Assembly (NCBI GenBank): GCA_045631525.1
Contig: JAZQUY010000013.1
Coordinates: forward strand, 1 to 64,000
Length of the DNA stretch: 64,000 nt
DNA from: SIG440 sp045631525
GTDB lineage: Bacteria; Bacillota; Clostridia; Monoglobales; Monoglobaceae
Direction of reading: 5' to 3'
Part shown: positions 35,337 through 44,049 of the stretch, piece by piece
Position numbering within the stretch: position 1 is the stretch's first letter
Layout: each line of letters begins with the position of its first letter
Notes under the pieces: generated by a model
What the model saw: only the letters and a program-made list of their open reading frames with translations
Database searches by the model: none
What the model was told of the DNA's origin: nothing
Translations under genes and position numbers: made by a program

Positions 35337-36542
35337 ATGACAAAAATCGACATTTTTTCAGGCTTTTTGGGAGCAGGAAAAACCACACTCATAAAAAAAC
35401 TTCTTGACGAAGCCTATAAGGGCGAAAAGGTTGTTCTTATTGAAAATGAATTTGGTGAGATAGGTATAGATAGCGGATTTTTAAAGAATGCCGGTGTTGA
35501 AATCACCGAGATGAATTCCGGATGTATTTGTTGCAGTCTTGTGGGAGATTTCAGCGAGGCTCTTAAAAAGGTAATTGATGAATTTAATCCTGACAGAATT
35601 CTTATTGAACCATCAGGCGTAGGAAAGCTCAGTGACGTTATCAAAGCTGTTAAAAATACTGATAGCGAAAAAATTATTCTTAACAGCTTTACCGCCGTTG
35701 TTGATGCGAAAAAATGCAAGGTTTATATGAAAAACTTTGGCGAGTTCTATAATGACCAGATTGAAAATGCAGGTGCAATTATTCTCAGCCACACAATTGG
35801 TCTTGATAATGAGAAAATCGAAAATTGTATAGGACTTATCCGTGAAAAAAACGGCAAGGCTGCAATTATTTCAACACCCTGGGAAGAGCTCGATGGAATG
35901 ATAATTCTAAAAACAATGGAGGGAAATAACACCCTTGAAGCAGAGCTCACAGCCCTTAAAGAAGAGCAGGACGTATGTCCTGAATGCGGAGGACATCATC
36001 ACCATCATCACGATGAGCACTGTAAATGCGGACACGAGCATCACGAACACCACGAACACCATCACGAAGACTGTGATTGTGAACATCACGAACATCACCA
36101 CCATCATGATGAACACTGTGACTGTGAACCTCATGAACATTGTGAACATAAACACGGGCATCATCACAAACACGAACACCACCATGAAGAGTGTTGCTGT
36201 GGGCATGACCACCATGAACATCATCACGAGCACGCTCATCACCATCATCACGCTGATGAGGTATTCGCAAGCTGGGGTGCTGAAACCACCTCAAAATATA
36301 CCATTGAAGAAATAAAAAATGCACTATCTGAGCTTGGAAATGAAGAAAAATTTGGTATGGTACTCCGTGCCAAGGGCATTGTTGCCGAAAATAATGGAAA
36401 ATGGATACACTTTGACTATGTACCGGGCGAATCTGATGTGCGTTTTGGTACAGCTGAAATTATTGGTCGCATATGTGTTATTGGCTCAAAGCTTAACAAG
36501 GAAGCAGTTGAAAAATTGTTTTCTGCAAGTGAAAAGAAATAA
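35337..36542 (+). CDS. CobW/COG0523 metal-chaperone GTPase with His-rich insert
   Basis: This is a GTPase of the G3E family that delivers metals to proteins. Walker A is SGFLGAGKTTL near residue 8; the metal site CxCC is seen in MNSGCICCSLVGD. Residues 220-305 form an insert with 46 His and 10 Cys out of 86, flanked by VCPECGG; the CobW C-terminal domain follows (FGMVLRAKGIV). ATG 35337 is chosen; the frame is open further upstream. It has 401 residues. Zn or Ni storage is likely; the metal cannot be told. It is followed by another GTPase. Confidence 0.9.
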   Translation: MTKIDIFSGFLGAGKTTLIKKLLDEAYKGEKVVLIENEFGEIGIDSGFLKNAGVEITEMNSGCICCSLVGDFSEALKKVIDEFNPDRILIEPSGVGKLSDVIKAVKNTDSEKIILNSFTAVVDAKKCKVYMKNFGEFYNDQIENAGAIILSHTIGLDNEKIENCIGLIREKNGKAAIISTPWEELDGMIILKTMEGNNTLEAELTALKEEQDVCPECGGHHHHHHDEHCKCGHEHHEHHEHHHEDCDCEHHEHHHHHDEHCDCEPHEHCEHKHGHHHKHEHHHEECCCGHDHHEHHHEHAHHHHHADEVFASWGAETTSKYTIEEIKNALSELGNEEKFGMVLRAKGIVAENNGKWIHFDYVPGESDVRFGTAEIIGRICVIGSKLNKEAVEKLFSASEKK

Positions 36543-36563
36543 TTTTGAAAGGTTGATTTTGAA

Positions 36564-37502
36564 TTGGATATAGCAGTATATTTGTTTACGGGATTTCTCG
36601 ATTCCGGAAAATCCACATTTATCCGTGAAACCATGAATGACCCAAGGTTTGTAAATGGCGAAAGAACACTTCTTTTGCTTTGCGAAGAGGGGGAAGCGGA
36701 ATTTGATATTGACGCGTTAAATAAAAAACAGGTTTTTGTGGAGGTTATTGACGAGCCGACACAGCTTGATACAAAAAATCTCTCTGAGCTTTGCAAAAAG
36801 CACAAGGCAAGCCGTGTTGTTATTGAGTATAACGGAATGTGGGAGCTTGGTGATTTATATTCAAATATGCCTGACAATTGGGTTTTGTATCAGGAAATTA
36901 CTTTTGTTGACTCAAATGTTTTTCTCGCATACAACTTGAATATGCGAAATCTTGTGGTGGACAAACTTCAAAACCCCGAGCTCGTGGTATTCAACAGATG
37001 CAAAAGTGATGTGGACAAAAATGAACTTCACAAAATTGTCAGAGGCATTAGCCGCAAATGCGACATCCTTTATGAATATGAAAACGGGGAAATTGAACCT
37101 GACGAAATTGAAGACCCGTTGCCATTTGATATTGATGCCGACACCATTGAAATAGGAATAAACGATTATGCAATATGGTATCGTGATTTGATTGAAGAAA
37201 TGGATGAATACCACAAAAAAACTGTCAAGTTTACTGGTATACTCACCATTGACAAGCGTATGCCTGCCGATTGTTTTGTTATAGGACGCCCTGTTATGAC
37301 CTGCTGTGTTGATGATATTTCGTTTAAAGGCATTCTTGGTACAAACAGAGGGAATATGATGAAAAACGGTGACTGGGTTATTCTCACCGCAGAAATAAGG
37401 GTCGAAAAGCACACGCTCTACCGTGGCAAAGGCCCGGTTCTTTATCTCAAAGATTATTCATTAACCGGCGAACCCGCCGACCCGGTTGCTACATTTTATT
37501 AA
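36564..37502 (+). CDS. COG0523-like GTPase fused to a YcgQ-like C-terminal module
   Basis: This 312-residue protein starts with a CobW-like GTPase half: P-loop FTGFLDSGKSTF (residues 8-19) and the Walker B-like segment VVIEYNG. The CxCC metal motif of its neighbour is missing; only LCEEGE is found at that place. The last 100 residues resemble the C-terminal domain of YcgQ/TIGR03943 proteins, with GRPVMTCCVDDISFKGILG and GDWVILTAEI. TTG 36564 is taken as start with AAAGGTTGA upstream. Role in metal or thiol chemistry is inferred. Confidence 0.75.
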   Translation: MDIAVYLFTGFLDSGKSTFIRETMNDPRFVNGERTLLLLCEEGEAEFDIDALNKKQVFVEVIDEPTQLDTKNLSELCKKHKASRVVIEYNGMWELGDLYSNMPDNWVLYQEITFVDSNVFLAYNLNMRNLVVDKLQNPELVVFNRCKSDVDKNELHKIVRGISRKCDILYEYENGEIEPDEIEDPLPFDIDADTIEIGINDYAIWYRDLIEEMDEYHKKTVKFTGILTIDKRMPADCFVIGRPVMTCCVDDISFKGILGTNRGNMMKNGDWVILTAEIRVEKHTLYRGKGPVLYLKDYSLTGEPADPVATFY

Positions 37503-37514
37503 AAAATTTCACAT

Positions 37515-37558
37515 CTCCTGAAATATTGCATATACTATTTACAGAAATATTTCAGGAG
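37515..37558 (+). promoter_or_regulatory. 13-bp inverted repeat covering the asnB RBS
   Basis: CTCCTGAAATATT (37515-37527) and AATATTTCAGGAG (37546-37558) are perfect complements with an 18-base loop; the right arm contains the Shine-Dalgarno AGGAG. The loop holds a possible -10 TATACT (37531-37536). It may hide the RBS in long transcripts or be an operator. Confidence 0.6.
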
Positions 37559-37567
37559 GCGATTTTT

Positions 37568-39403
37568 TTGTCAGGAATTGCGGGAATTGTAAGCCCAACC
37601 AGATGCCTTGACCTTGAACTTGGCAATATAAATCTTATGACCGAAGCGATGCAGGCAAGAGGAAGAAGTGCATTCAAAATAAAGAATTCAAAATTGGCTG
37701 TTTTTGGATGTGCATCATCAGTTTTTTGTAATAATGACGAAAAACAAATCCCCTGTTCCCTAAAAAAAGACGGGGTGGAGTATGTAATTTGTTTTGACGG
37801 ACTTATTTATAACAGCGACGAGCTTAAAAGTGAGCTCAGCAAAAAGTATTATGATACCGAGGCTATGAATGACCACGAATTGGTTCTGCACTCGTTTTTG
37901 AGATGGGGAGCAGGCTGTCTCACTCGTCTTGACGGCATTTTTGCGTTTTCAATATGGAATTCAAAAACAAACGAACTTTTTCTTGCCCGTGATAGATTTG
38001 GCATAAAACCTCTTTATTTTACCATCAAAAACGACTGCTTGATTTTCGCATCTCAAATCAAAGGGGTTCTTTCTCATCCAAATGTTGATGCTGTTATTGA
38101 CAAAACAGGTCTTTGTGAGGTTTTGGGGCTTGGTCCAGCACAAACTCAAGGCTGTGGAACTTTCAAAGGAATAAGCGAAATAAAACCTGCACATTTTGCA
38201 TTATTTTCAAGAGACGGTTTTGTTACTCACAAATATTGGCAACTTGAATCAAAGACCTTCTCGGAAAGTTTTGATGAATGTCTTGAAAATACCCGTAACC
38301 TTACATTTGATGCCATTAGCTCTCAAATATCGAACAAAGGCAGAAAAATGGCATTTTTCCTATCGGGAGGAGTGGATTCCAGTGCCATTGTTGCCTTTGC
38401 ATCAAAAACTTTGGGAAGAAGGATTGATACATTTTCTCTTAAATATAACCACAATGATGAATTTTTCACCCCCACTGAATACCAGCCCGCTTCGGATGAT
38501 TACTTTATTGATTTGGTAAAGGAAGAATGTAATACAAATCATCACATCATAACAGTTGACACCCTCGACCTTGTGAAGCATCTTACGGATGCTGTTGATG
38601 CACGGGATTTGCCCGGTATGGCGGATGTGGACTCTTCGCTGTATTTTCTTTGTAAAGAGATGGGCAAAGACTTTTCGGGCGCAGTTTCAGGTGAATGTGC
38701 TGACGAAGTTTTTGGCGGTTATCCGTGGTTTCACAGAAAAGAAGATTTTGATGCCGATATATTCCCATGGGCAAAGAATATTGAGCTCAGACAAAACCTT
38801 GTGTCACCTGACATTTTCACCCGTGATGAAATTTCAGAGTATATACAGGAAAAGTATCTAATGAGCATAAAAGAAACTCCGGTTTGCGCCTCGGATTCTC
38901 CCGAAGAAAAACGCAGACGTGAAATTGCTTTCCTAAACCTTAATTGGTTTATGTATACACTTGGTGCACGAAGTGAACGTATAGGGATGAACAACGGACT
39001 TGAAATAAGAATGCCCTTTTGCAATTACAAGCTTGTAGAGTATGTATGGAACATTCCTTGGGAGTTCAAGGCATACAAAGGAAGAGAAAAGGGTCTTTTG
39101 AGAACTGTGTTTGACGGACTTTTGCCTGAGGAAGTGTTGTGGCGCAAAAAAAGCCCGTTTCCAAAGACACATAACCCAGAATATGAGGAAGTTGTCAAAG
39201 ATATAGTTCGAGGAATTTTTAGCGATAAAAATTCACCTATACATGGCATCGTAAACGAAAAGTTCATTGTGGACCTTATGGGTACGCCGTCTGACTATGG
39301 AAAGCCATGGTTTGGACAGCTTATGGCAACACCACAGCTTTATGCGTATATTATTCAACTTGAATACTGGCTTAAAAAGTATCATATAACAATAAAAATA
39401 TAA
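37568..39403 (+). CDS. asnB: Asparagine synthetase B-like, Ser in place of catalytic Cys
   Basis: This family makes asparagine from aspartate, ATP and an amide donor. The N-terminal glutaminase domain covers about residues 1-190 and the synthetase domain follows with the PP-loop FFLSGGVDSSAIVAF and SGECADEVFGGYPWF. The start is TTG 37568, 9 bases after AGGAGG. The residue after the start Met is Ser (SGIAGIVSP), where the family has the nucleophile Cys. The product may then use ammonia only. The ORF could extend upstream, but that would bury the N-terminus. It has 611 residues. Confidence 0.85.
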   Translation: MSGIAGIVSPTRCLDLELGNINLMTEAMQARGRSAFKIKNSKLAVFGCASSVFCNNDEKQIPCSLKKDGVEYVICFDGLIYNSDELKSELSKKYYDTEAMNDHELVLHSFLRWGAGCLTRLDGIFAFSIWNSKTNELFLARDRFGIKPLYFTIKNDCLIFASQIKGVLSHPNVDAVIDKTGLCEVLGLGPAQTQGCGTFKGISEIKPAHFALFSRDGFVTHKYWQLESKTFSESFDECLENTRNLTFDAISSQISNKGRKMAFFLSGGVDSSAIVAFASKTLGRRIDTFSLKYNHNDEFFTPTEYQPASDDYFIDLVKEECNTNHHIITVDTLDLVKHLTDAVDARDLPGMADVDSSLYFLCKEMGKDFSGAVSGECADEVFGGYPWFHRKEDFDADIFPWAKNIELRQNLVSPDIFTRDEISEYIQEKYLMSIKETPVCASDSPEEKRRREIAFLNLNWFMYTLGARSERIGMNNGLEIRMPFCNYKLVEYVWNIPWEFKAYKGREKGLLRTVFDGLLPEEVLWRKKSPFPKTHNPEYEEVVKDIVRGIFSDKNSPIHGIVNEKFIVDLMGTPSDYGKPWFGQLMATPQLYAYIIQLEYWLKKYHITIKI

Positions 39404-39416
39404 ACGAGGAAAACCA

Positions 39417-40055
39417 ATGATAAAAGCAGTTTTATTTGATTTTGACGGAACCTTAATCGACACCAACGAGCTTATTTTTATGTCTTACAGAGAGGCATTT
39501 CGCAAGGTTCTAAACCGTGAAATTGATGATGAAGAAATTTTAAAATTATACGGCAGACCGCTTCGTGGCTCACTTCTTGAATACGGTGAGCCCGGCGAGA
39601 TGCTTTATCGGGTTTACCGTGAATTTAACGAAAGTCGTCATGACAGTATTGCGAAATCCTTTGACGGCGTATATGAGGGACTTGTAGAAATTAAAGAAAA
39701 GGGCTATAAAATGGGAATTGTCACCTCGAAACGCTTACCATTGGTGAAACGCGGTCTTGACCTAATTGGAATTTCGGAGTTTTTTAAAACAGTAATAACC
39801 CTCGAAGATACAAAGCGCGGAAAACCCGACCCCGAACCACTTATCTTAGGATGCGAAAGGCTTGGTGTACTCCCTGAAGAAACCATTTACGTCGGTGACA
39901 GTATTTTTGATATGGAGGCTGCAAAAAATGCAAACTGCCGTCTTTGCGGTGTAAAATACACACTTACTGACCACGAAAAAATTCTGGAATACAATCCCGA
40001 CTTTTTTGTTGAAACAATAAAGGAACTCGCAGATTATTTGGAAGAAGTTGATTAA
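39417..40055 (+). CDS. HAD family phosphatase, Gph/PpaX type
   Basis: This 212-residue haloacid dehalogenase-type phosphatase shows motif I FDFDGTLIDTNEL, motif II VTSKR, motif III Lys in KRGKPDPEPL, and motif IV VGDSIFDMEAAKNA. The helical cap lies between residues 15 and 85. The family includes phosphoglycolate phosphatase and pyrophosphatase PpaX; the specificity cannot be assigned. RBS ACGAGGA. It is directly followed by the pseudouridine synthase. Confidence 0.87.
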   Translation: MIKAVLFDFDGTLIDTNELIFMSYREAFRKVLNREIDDEEILKLYGRPLRGSLLEYGEPGEMLYRVYREFNESRHDSIAKSFDGVYEGLVEIKEKGYKMGIVTSKRLPLVKRGLDLIGISEFFKTVITLEDTKRGKPDPEPLILGCERLGVLPEETIYVGDSIFDMEAAKNANCRLCGVKYTLTDHEKILEYNPDFFVETIKELADYLEEVD

Positions 40056-40967
40056 ATGCCGTTAATGTTGGAATATAAAGCCACCCAAAACGATGAAGGA
40101 AAAACTGTTGAACGTATTCTCAAAAGAGAATTTGGAATTTCCTCAAAGCTTATGGTTTATCTGAAAATGAATAAAAAGCTTTTTCTGAATGGTGAGACTT
40201 GCCGAAGTGTTGACCAGTGCAAAAAAAACGATGTAATTTTAGCAGATGTATCCGAAGATAATGATGGAATAGGTGAAATTAAACCCTGGTCAAAAAAACT
40301 TGAAATACTTTACGAGGACGAGTTTTTGCTTGTTGTTTCAAAGCCAGGTAATATGGAGGTTCATCCATGCCTTGGAAACCGCGATACAACCCTTGCCAAT
40401 GCGGTTATGCATCATTGGGCGGCGCGCAGGGAATACCACAATTATCACATAGTGAATAGATTGGACAAGGATACATCTGGTATTTGCATAATAGCCAAAA
40501 ACAGATTTGCTCACGGAGTGCTTTCGGCTCAACTTAAGGCAAAAACTTTTAAACGGGGATATACAGCAATCGTCCATGGAAAGCTACAGGAAGAAAGCGG
40601 AAGTATTGAATTGCCTATAAAAAGGGACAGTTCGGGCATAATAAAAAGAACAGTGGCGGAGGATGGTAAATACGCAAAAACCAACTATTGCATTCTCTCG
40701 TCCGGTAAAAACTTTTCGGTGGTGAATATAAATTTAGAAACCGGACGAACCCACCAGATAAGAGTGCACTTTTCACATATAGGACATCCTTTATTCGGAG
40801 ATTGGCTGTATGGTGATGGTGATAACGAAAAAGCCTTTATTGACAGGCAGGCGCTTCATGCAGGATATACCAAGTTCATACATCCAGCAACCAAAAAGAC
40901 AATGGTTTTCAATGTTCCCTTCCCATGCGATATGGAAAGCCTAATCAATCTTGTAAAAAAGGAATAA
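40056..40967 (+). CDS. RluA family pseudouridine synthase
   Basis: This 303-residue enzyme makes pseudouridine in rRNA or tRNA. An S4-like N-terminal domain is followed by the catalytic core VNRLDKDTSGICIIAKN with the nucleophile Asp, and ETGRTHQIRVHFSHIGHPLFGD. ATG 40056 directly abuts the HAD stop; ATG 40065 is also possible. No clear RBS is seen, suggesting translational coupling. RluD- or RluC-like specificity is not decided. Confidence 0.9.
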   Translation: MPLMLEYKATQNDEGKTVERILKREFGISSKLMVYLKMNKKLFLNGETCRSVDQCKKNDVILADVSEDNDGIGEIKPWSKKLEILYEDEFLLVVSKPGNMEVHPCLGNRDTTLANAVMHHWAARREYHNYHIVNRLDKDTSGICIIAKNRFAHGVLSAQLKAKTFKRGYTAIVHGKLQEESGSIELPIKRDSSGIIKRTVAEDGKYAKTNYCILSSGKNFSVVNINLETGRTHQIRVHFSHIGHPLFGDWLYGDGDNEKAFIDRQALHAGYTKFIHPATKKTMVFNVPFPCDMESLINLVKKE

Positions 40968-41025
40968 AAAACGATTAACTTTACACAAAAAATTCAAAAA
41001 AAATTAACAAAACGGAAAAAAAGTG

Positions 41026-41054
41026 TTGACTTATAACAAAATTTTTAGTATTCT
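41026..41054 (+). promoter_or_regulatory. Sigma-A promoter of the HPr gene
   Basis: TTGACT (41026-41031), 17 bases, TATTCT (41049-41054). A small ATCGA/TCGAT hairpin lies in the early leader (about 41061-41076). Confidence 0.65.
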
Positions 41055-41101
41055 TATACTATCGAGGTTTTTCGATTGGAAATGATTAAAGGAGCGTTTT
41101 T

Positions 41102-41362
41102 ATGTTTTTAAAAGAAGTTGTTATCCAGAATCATGTGGGACTTCATGCAAGACCTGCTACATTTTTTATACAGAAAGCAAACGAATATAAGTCAAGCATC
41201 TGGATTGAAAAGGACGAAAAGAAAGTCAACGCAAAGAGCCTTCTTGGTGTTTTGTCTCTTGGTGTTACCAAAGGAGTCAGCATCACTATTATGGCTGATG
41301 GCTCAGATGAAGAACAAGCGGTGAATGACTTGGTTGCTCTTGTGTCCTCTGACTTTGCTTAA
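41102..41362 (+). CDS. HPr family phosphocarrier protein
   Basis: HPr carries the phosphate of the sugar PTS. The active His is in GLHARPATFF and the regulatory Ser is in AKSLLGVLSLGV, so both PTS and HPr-kinase phosphorylation are possible. It has 86 residues. RBS AAAGGAG. It has its own promoter and terminator and no PTS enzyme I next to it. It could be HPr proper or the Crh-like paralog, but the His points to HPr. Confidence 0.9.
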   Translation: MFLKEVVIQNHVGLHARPATFFIQKANEYKSSIWIEKDEKKVNAKSLLGVLSLGVTKGVSITIMADGSDEEQAVNDLVALVSSDFA

Positions 41363-41386
41363 ATAAATATTGTTTTTACAGAAAAT

Positions 41387-41411
41387 GCCTTACTTTGTGT
41401 AAGGCTTTTTG
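41387..41411 (+). terminator. Terminator after the HPr gene
   Basis: GCCTTAC (41387-41393) pairs with GTAAGGC (41399-41405), followed by TTTTT. Confidence 0.87.
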
Positions 41412-41449
41412 TGATATATAGGGATTTTTTTGAAAGGACGGTGAAATTT

Positions 41450-43297
41450 ATGGATATAAAAAAGAAGCTTTCTTCTTTGCCTCTTTGTCCTGGAGTTTAT
41501 ATTATGAAAAACTCAGCCGGAAAGGTAATTTATGTGGGAAAGAGCAAAACTCTAAAAAACCGCGTAAGTCAATATTTTGCAAATCTTTCAAGCCATTCTC
41601 CAAAGACCGTGGCAATGGTCAATAGCATAGCCGATTTTGACTATATAATCACCGATTCTGAGGCAGAAGCTTTGGCACTTGAATGCAACCTTATAAAAAA
41701 ACACAGACCCAAGTACAATATTCTACTAAAAGATGACAAGCAATATCCATATATAAAAATAACCGCTGGAGAGAAATTTCCCCGTATTTTTATTACCCGT
41801 GAGGTAAAAAAAGACGGTTCACTTTATTTTGGACCATATATGACAGCATCAAACCTGAAAAAAGCAGTGGAAGAGGTACGTAAAGCGTTTAAAATACGTA
41901 GTTGCAAAAAGAACATAGATGACCAAAACCATCGACCTTGCCTGTATTTTCGCATAGGAGAGTGCAGTGCCCCTTGTGCGGGAAAAACTTCAGCCGAAGA
42001 ATATAAAAAATCTATAAATGAGGCATCAGATATTCTTAGTAGCAAATATGACATTCTTGAGAAAAAAATTAGAGATGATATGTTAAAGGCCTCAGAAAAT
42101 CTGGATTTCGAAAAGGCAGCGGTTCTTCGTGATAAGCTCCAAAGCATAAATGTTTTAAAGGAGACACAGAAAGTATCCTCTGCAAACGACAACGATATGG
42201 ACTTTATCGGTGTCTACAAAGAAGGAAACGATTTTTGCATCCAGGTTTTTTATTACAGGAACGGAAACGCTGTAAAGGCTGAACACTTTACATTTAAAGA
42301 CGAACTGTTGGGAGCAAACGAGCTTGTAGAGCAGTTTGTAAAGCAATTTTACTTCACATCAACAAATATACCACCCGAGATTTTAATATCAGAGGATTTT
42401 GATGATAAAGAAACTGTTGAGCTGTGGCTTTCGGAGAACGCTGGGTATAAGGTAATTTTCAACATTCCCAAACGTGGCAAAAAAGCCCAGATTATGCAGA
42501 TGGTTATTTCCAATGCAAAGGAATCACTATACAAGTTTAAATCAGAAGAGGCGAAAGGAAAAGAAAAGCAAAATCGAATTTTATCGGATGTTACCAGGCT
42601 TTTAAACCTTTCAAAAACGCCTTTCAGGATTGAATCTTATGATATATCCAACTTTTCAGGTGCATCTTCAGTAGGTGCTGAAATTGTTTATGTAAATGCT
42701 GTACCCAAAAAGAGCCTATACCGAAAATTCAATATAAAGACTGTGATTGGCGCAAACGACTATGACAGCATGTGTGAAGTTATTTTTCGCAGGATAAACG
42801 AAGCGTATAGAGAAGAAGATTTAATAAACGATGGAAAATTATCACCTGAAAAAGCTAAGTTTTTGCCGCTCCCTGACCTTATTTTGCTTGACGGTGGGAA
42901 AGGTCATGTCAGTGCCGTAAAGAAAATGCTCGATACTTTGGGCGAAGAAATACCTGTTTTTGGGCTTGTTAAGGACAAAACACACAGAACTCGTGGGATT
43001 ACTGATGAATTTAATGAATTTTATATTGAAAAACGAAGTGAACTGTTTCGTTTTTTCTCCGGTATTCAGGACGAGGTTCATCGATTTGTGATAACTGCCT
43101 GCCGTCGAAAACATCAAAGGGACACACTCAGCTTTGGTCTTGAAGAAATAAGTGGAGTAGGTCCTGCTAACAGAACAAAGCTTCTCAAAGCCTTTGGCAG
43201 TATTAAAAAAATCAAGGAATCAACGTTTGAAGAACTTTCTCAGGTTGTTCCATCAAATATTGCCAAAAATGTATACGAATATTTTAAAAAAGGATAA
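41450..43297 (+). CDS. uvrC: Excinuclease ABC subunit C
   Basis: UvrC makes both incisions in nucleotide excision repair. An N-terminal GIY-YIG domain is visible (GVYIMKNSAGKVIYVGKSK), then UVR region (LDFEKAAVLRDKLQSI), the RNase H-like endonuclease with DLILLDGGKGH, and the C-terminal helix-hairpin-helix (LEEISGVGPANRTKLL). ATG 41450 is preferred, with AAAGGACGG upstream. It has 615 residues. Confidence 0.95.
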   Translation: MDIKKKLSSLPLCPGVYIMKNSAGKVIYVGKSKTLKNRVSQYFANLSSHSPKTVAMVNSIADFDYIITDSEAEALALECNLIKKHRPKYNILLKDDKQYPYIKITAGEKFPRIFITREVKKDGSLYFGPYMTASNLKKAVEEVRKAFKIRSCKKNIDDQNHRPCLYFRIGECSAPCAGKTSAEEYKKSINEASDILSSKYDILEKKIRDDMLKASENLDFEKAAVLRDKLQSINVLKETQKVSSANDNDMDFIGVYKEGNDFCIQVFYYRNGNAVKAEHFTFKDELLGANELVEQFVKQFYFTSTNIPPEILISEDFDDKETVELWLSENAGYKVIFNIPKRGKKAQIMQMVISNAKESLYKFKSEEAKGKEKQNRILSDVTRLLNLSKTPFRIESYDISNFSGASSVGAEIVYVNAVPKKSLYRKFNIKTVIGANDYDSMCEVIFRRINEAYREEDLINDGKLSPEKAKFLPLPDLILLDGGKGHVSAVKKMLDTLGEEIPVFGLVKDKTHRTRGITDEFNEFYIEKRSELFRFFSGIQDEVHRFVITACRRKHQRDTLSFGLEEISGVGPANRTKLLKAFGSIKKIKESTFEELSQVVPSNIAKNVYEYFKKG

Positions 43298-43302
43298 TTT
43301 TT

Positions 43303-44016
43303 ATGTCTGTTATTATTGATAAAAATGCACCTGTCAACATTATTGAAACCCTTGAGAAGCTTGAGATAAAATACTATTTTTCAGCAAGCATTGACAAACT
43401 TTATTCACCGGTTAACACTCATCCTGATATGCAGATTCATTTTCTGTCAGACAGCATTGCTGTTGCGGCACCATGTGTGTTTGAATATTACAAAAAAACA
43501 CTTCCAAGCCATATAAACCTGATTAAAGGAAGTAGAGAAGTTGAGGGCACATATCCTTTTGATATTGCATATAATGTAGCATCTTTGGGTAAAAGAATAA
43601 TAGGAAATCTTTCTTATACCGATGCTGTAATCAAAAGGCTTTATGCAGATTCTGAATATGAATTTTGCGACGTGAAACAAGGATATACAAAGTGCAACCT
43701 ATGCATTGTTAATGAAAATTCTGTCATAACAGAGGATGAGGGACTCTCAAAAGCGCTCATTTCAAAAGGAATTGATGTATTGAAAGTCCCTGCAGGCGAA
43801 ATATCTTTGTCAGAATTTCCTTACGGATTTATAGGCGGTGCATCAGGATTTGTTGCGCCAAAAATTCTTGGATTTTGCGGAAATATTGACACTCTCAGTT
43901 ATGCAAATTCTATCAAAACCTTTTTGAAAGAAAAAGGCGTTGAATTTGTATCCTTGTCACACGATAACCTTCTTGACCTTGGCAGCATTGTATATTTCAA
44001 AGATTTTCCTTATTGA
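43303..44016 (+). CDS. Conserved hypothetical protein, DUF6873/GME-fold like
   Basis: This 237-residue soluble protein resembles DUF6873 family proteins, thought to have the GME fold of guanidino-modifying enzymes. Recognised features are VEGTYPFDIAYNVASLGKRI, YTKCNLCIVNENSVITED and the Gly-rich GFIGGASGFVAP. Its activity is unknown. RBS AAGGAT. It lies 5 bases after uvrC and 33 before ytxC, so it is probably co-transcribed. The family name is from memory and not checked. Confidence 0.6.
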   Translation: MSVIIDKNAPVNIIETLEKLEIKYYFSASIDKLYSPVNTHPDMQIHFLSDSIAVAAPCVFEYYKKTLPSHINLIKGSREVEGTYPFDIAYNVASLGKRIIGNLSYTDAVIKRLYADSEYEFCDVKQGYTKCNLCIVNENSVITEDEGLSKALISKGIDVLKVPAGEISLSEFPYGFIGGASGFVAPKILGFCGNIDTLSYANSIKTFLKEKGVEFVSLSHDNLLDLGSIVYFKDFPY

Positions 44017-44049
44017 TTTTGCCTCAAAAAAAGGAGGAAGACCCATTTT

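Noticed and set aside
35907..36324. Several overlapping ORFs on both strands (for example Met/Val-rich and His/Asp-rich products) and a repeat-like DNA stretch
   Set aside because: They are shadows of the His-rich insert of the COG0523 GTPase; the repeats are His/Glu codon runs without spacer structure, so not a CRISPR array.
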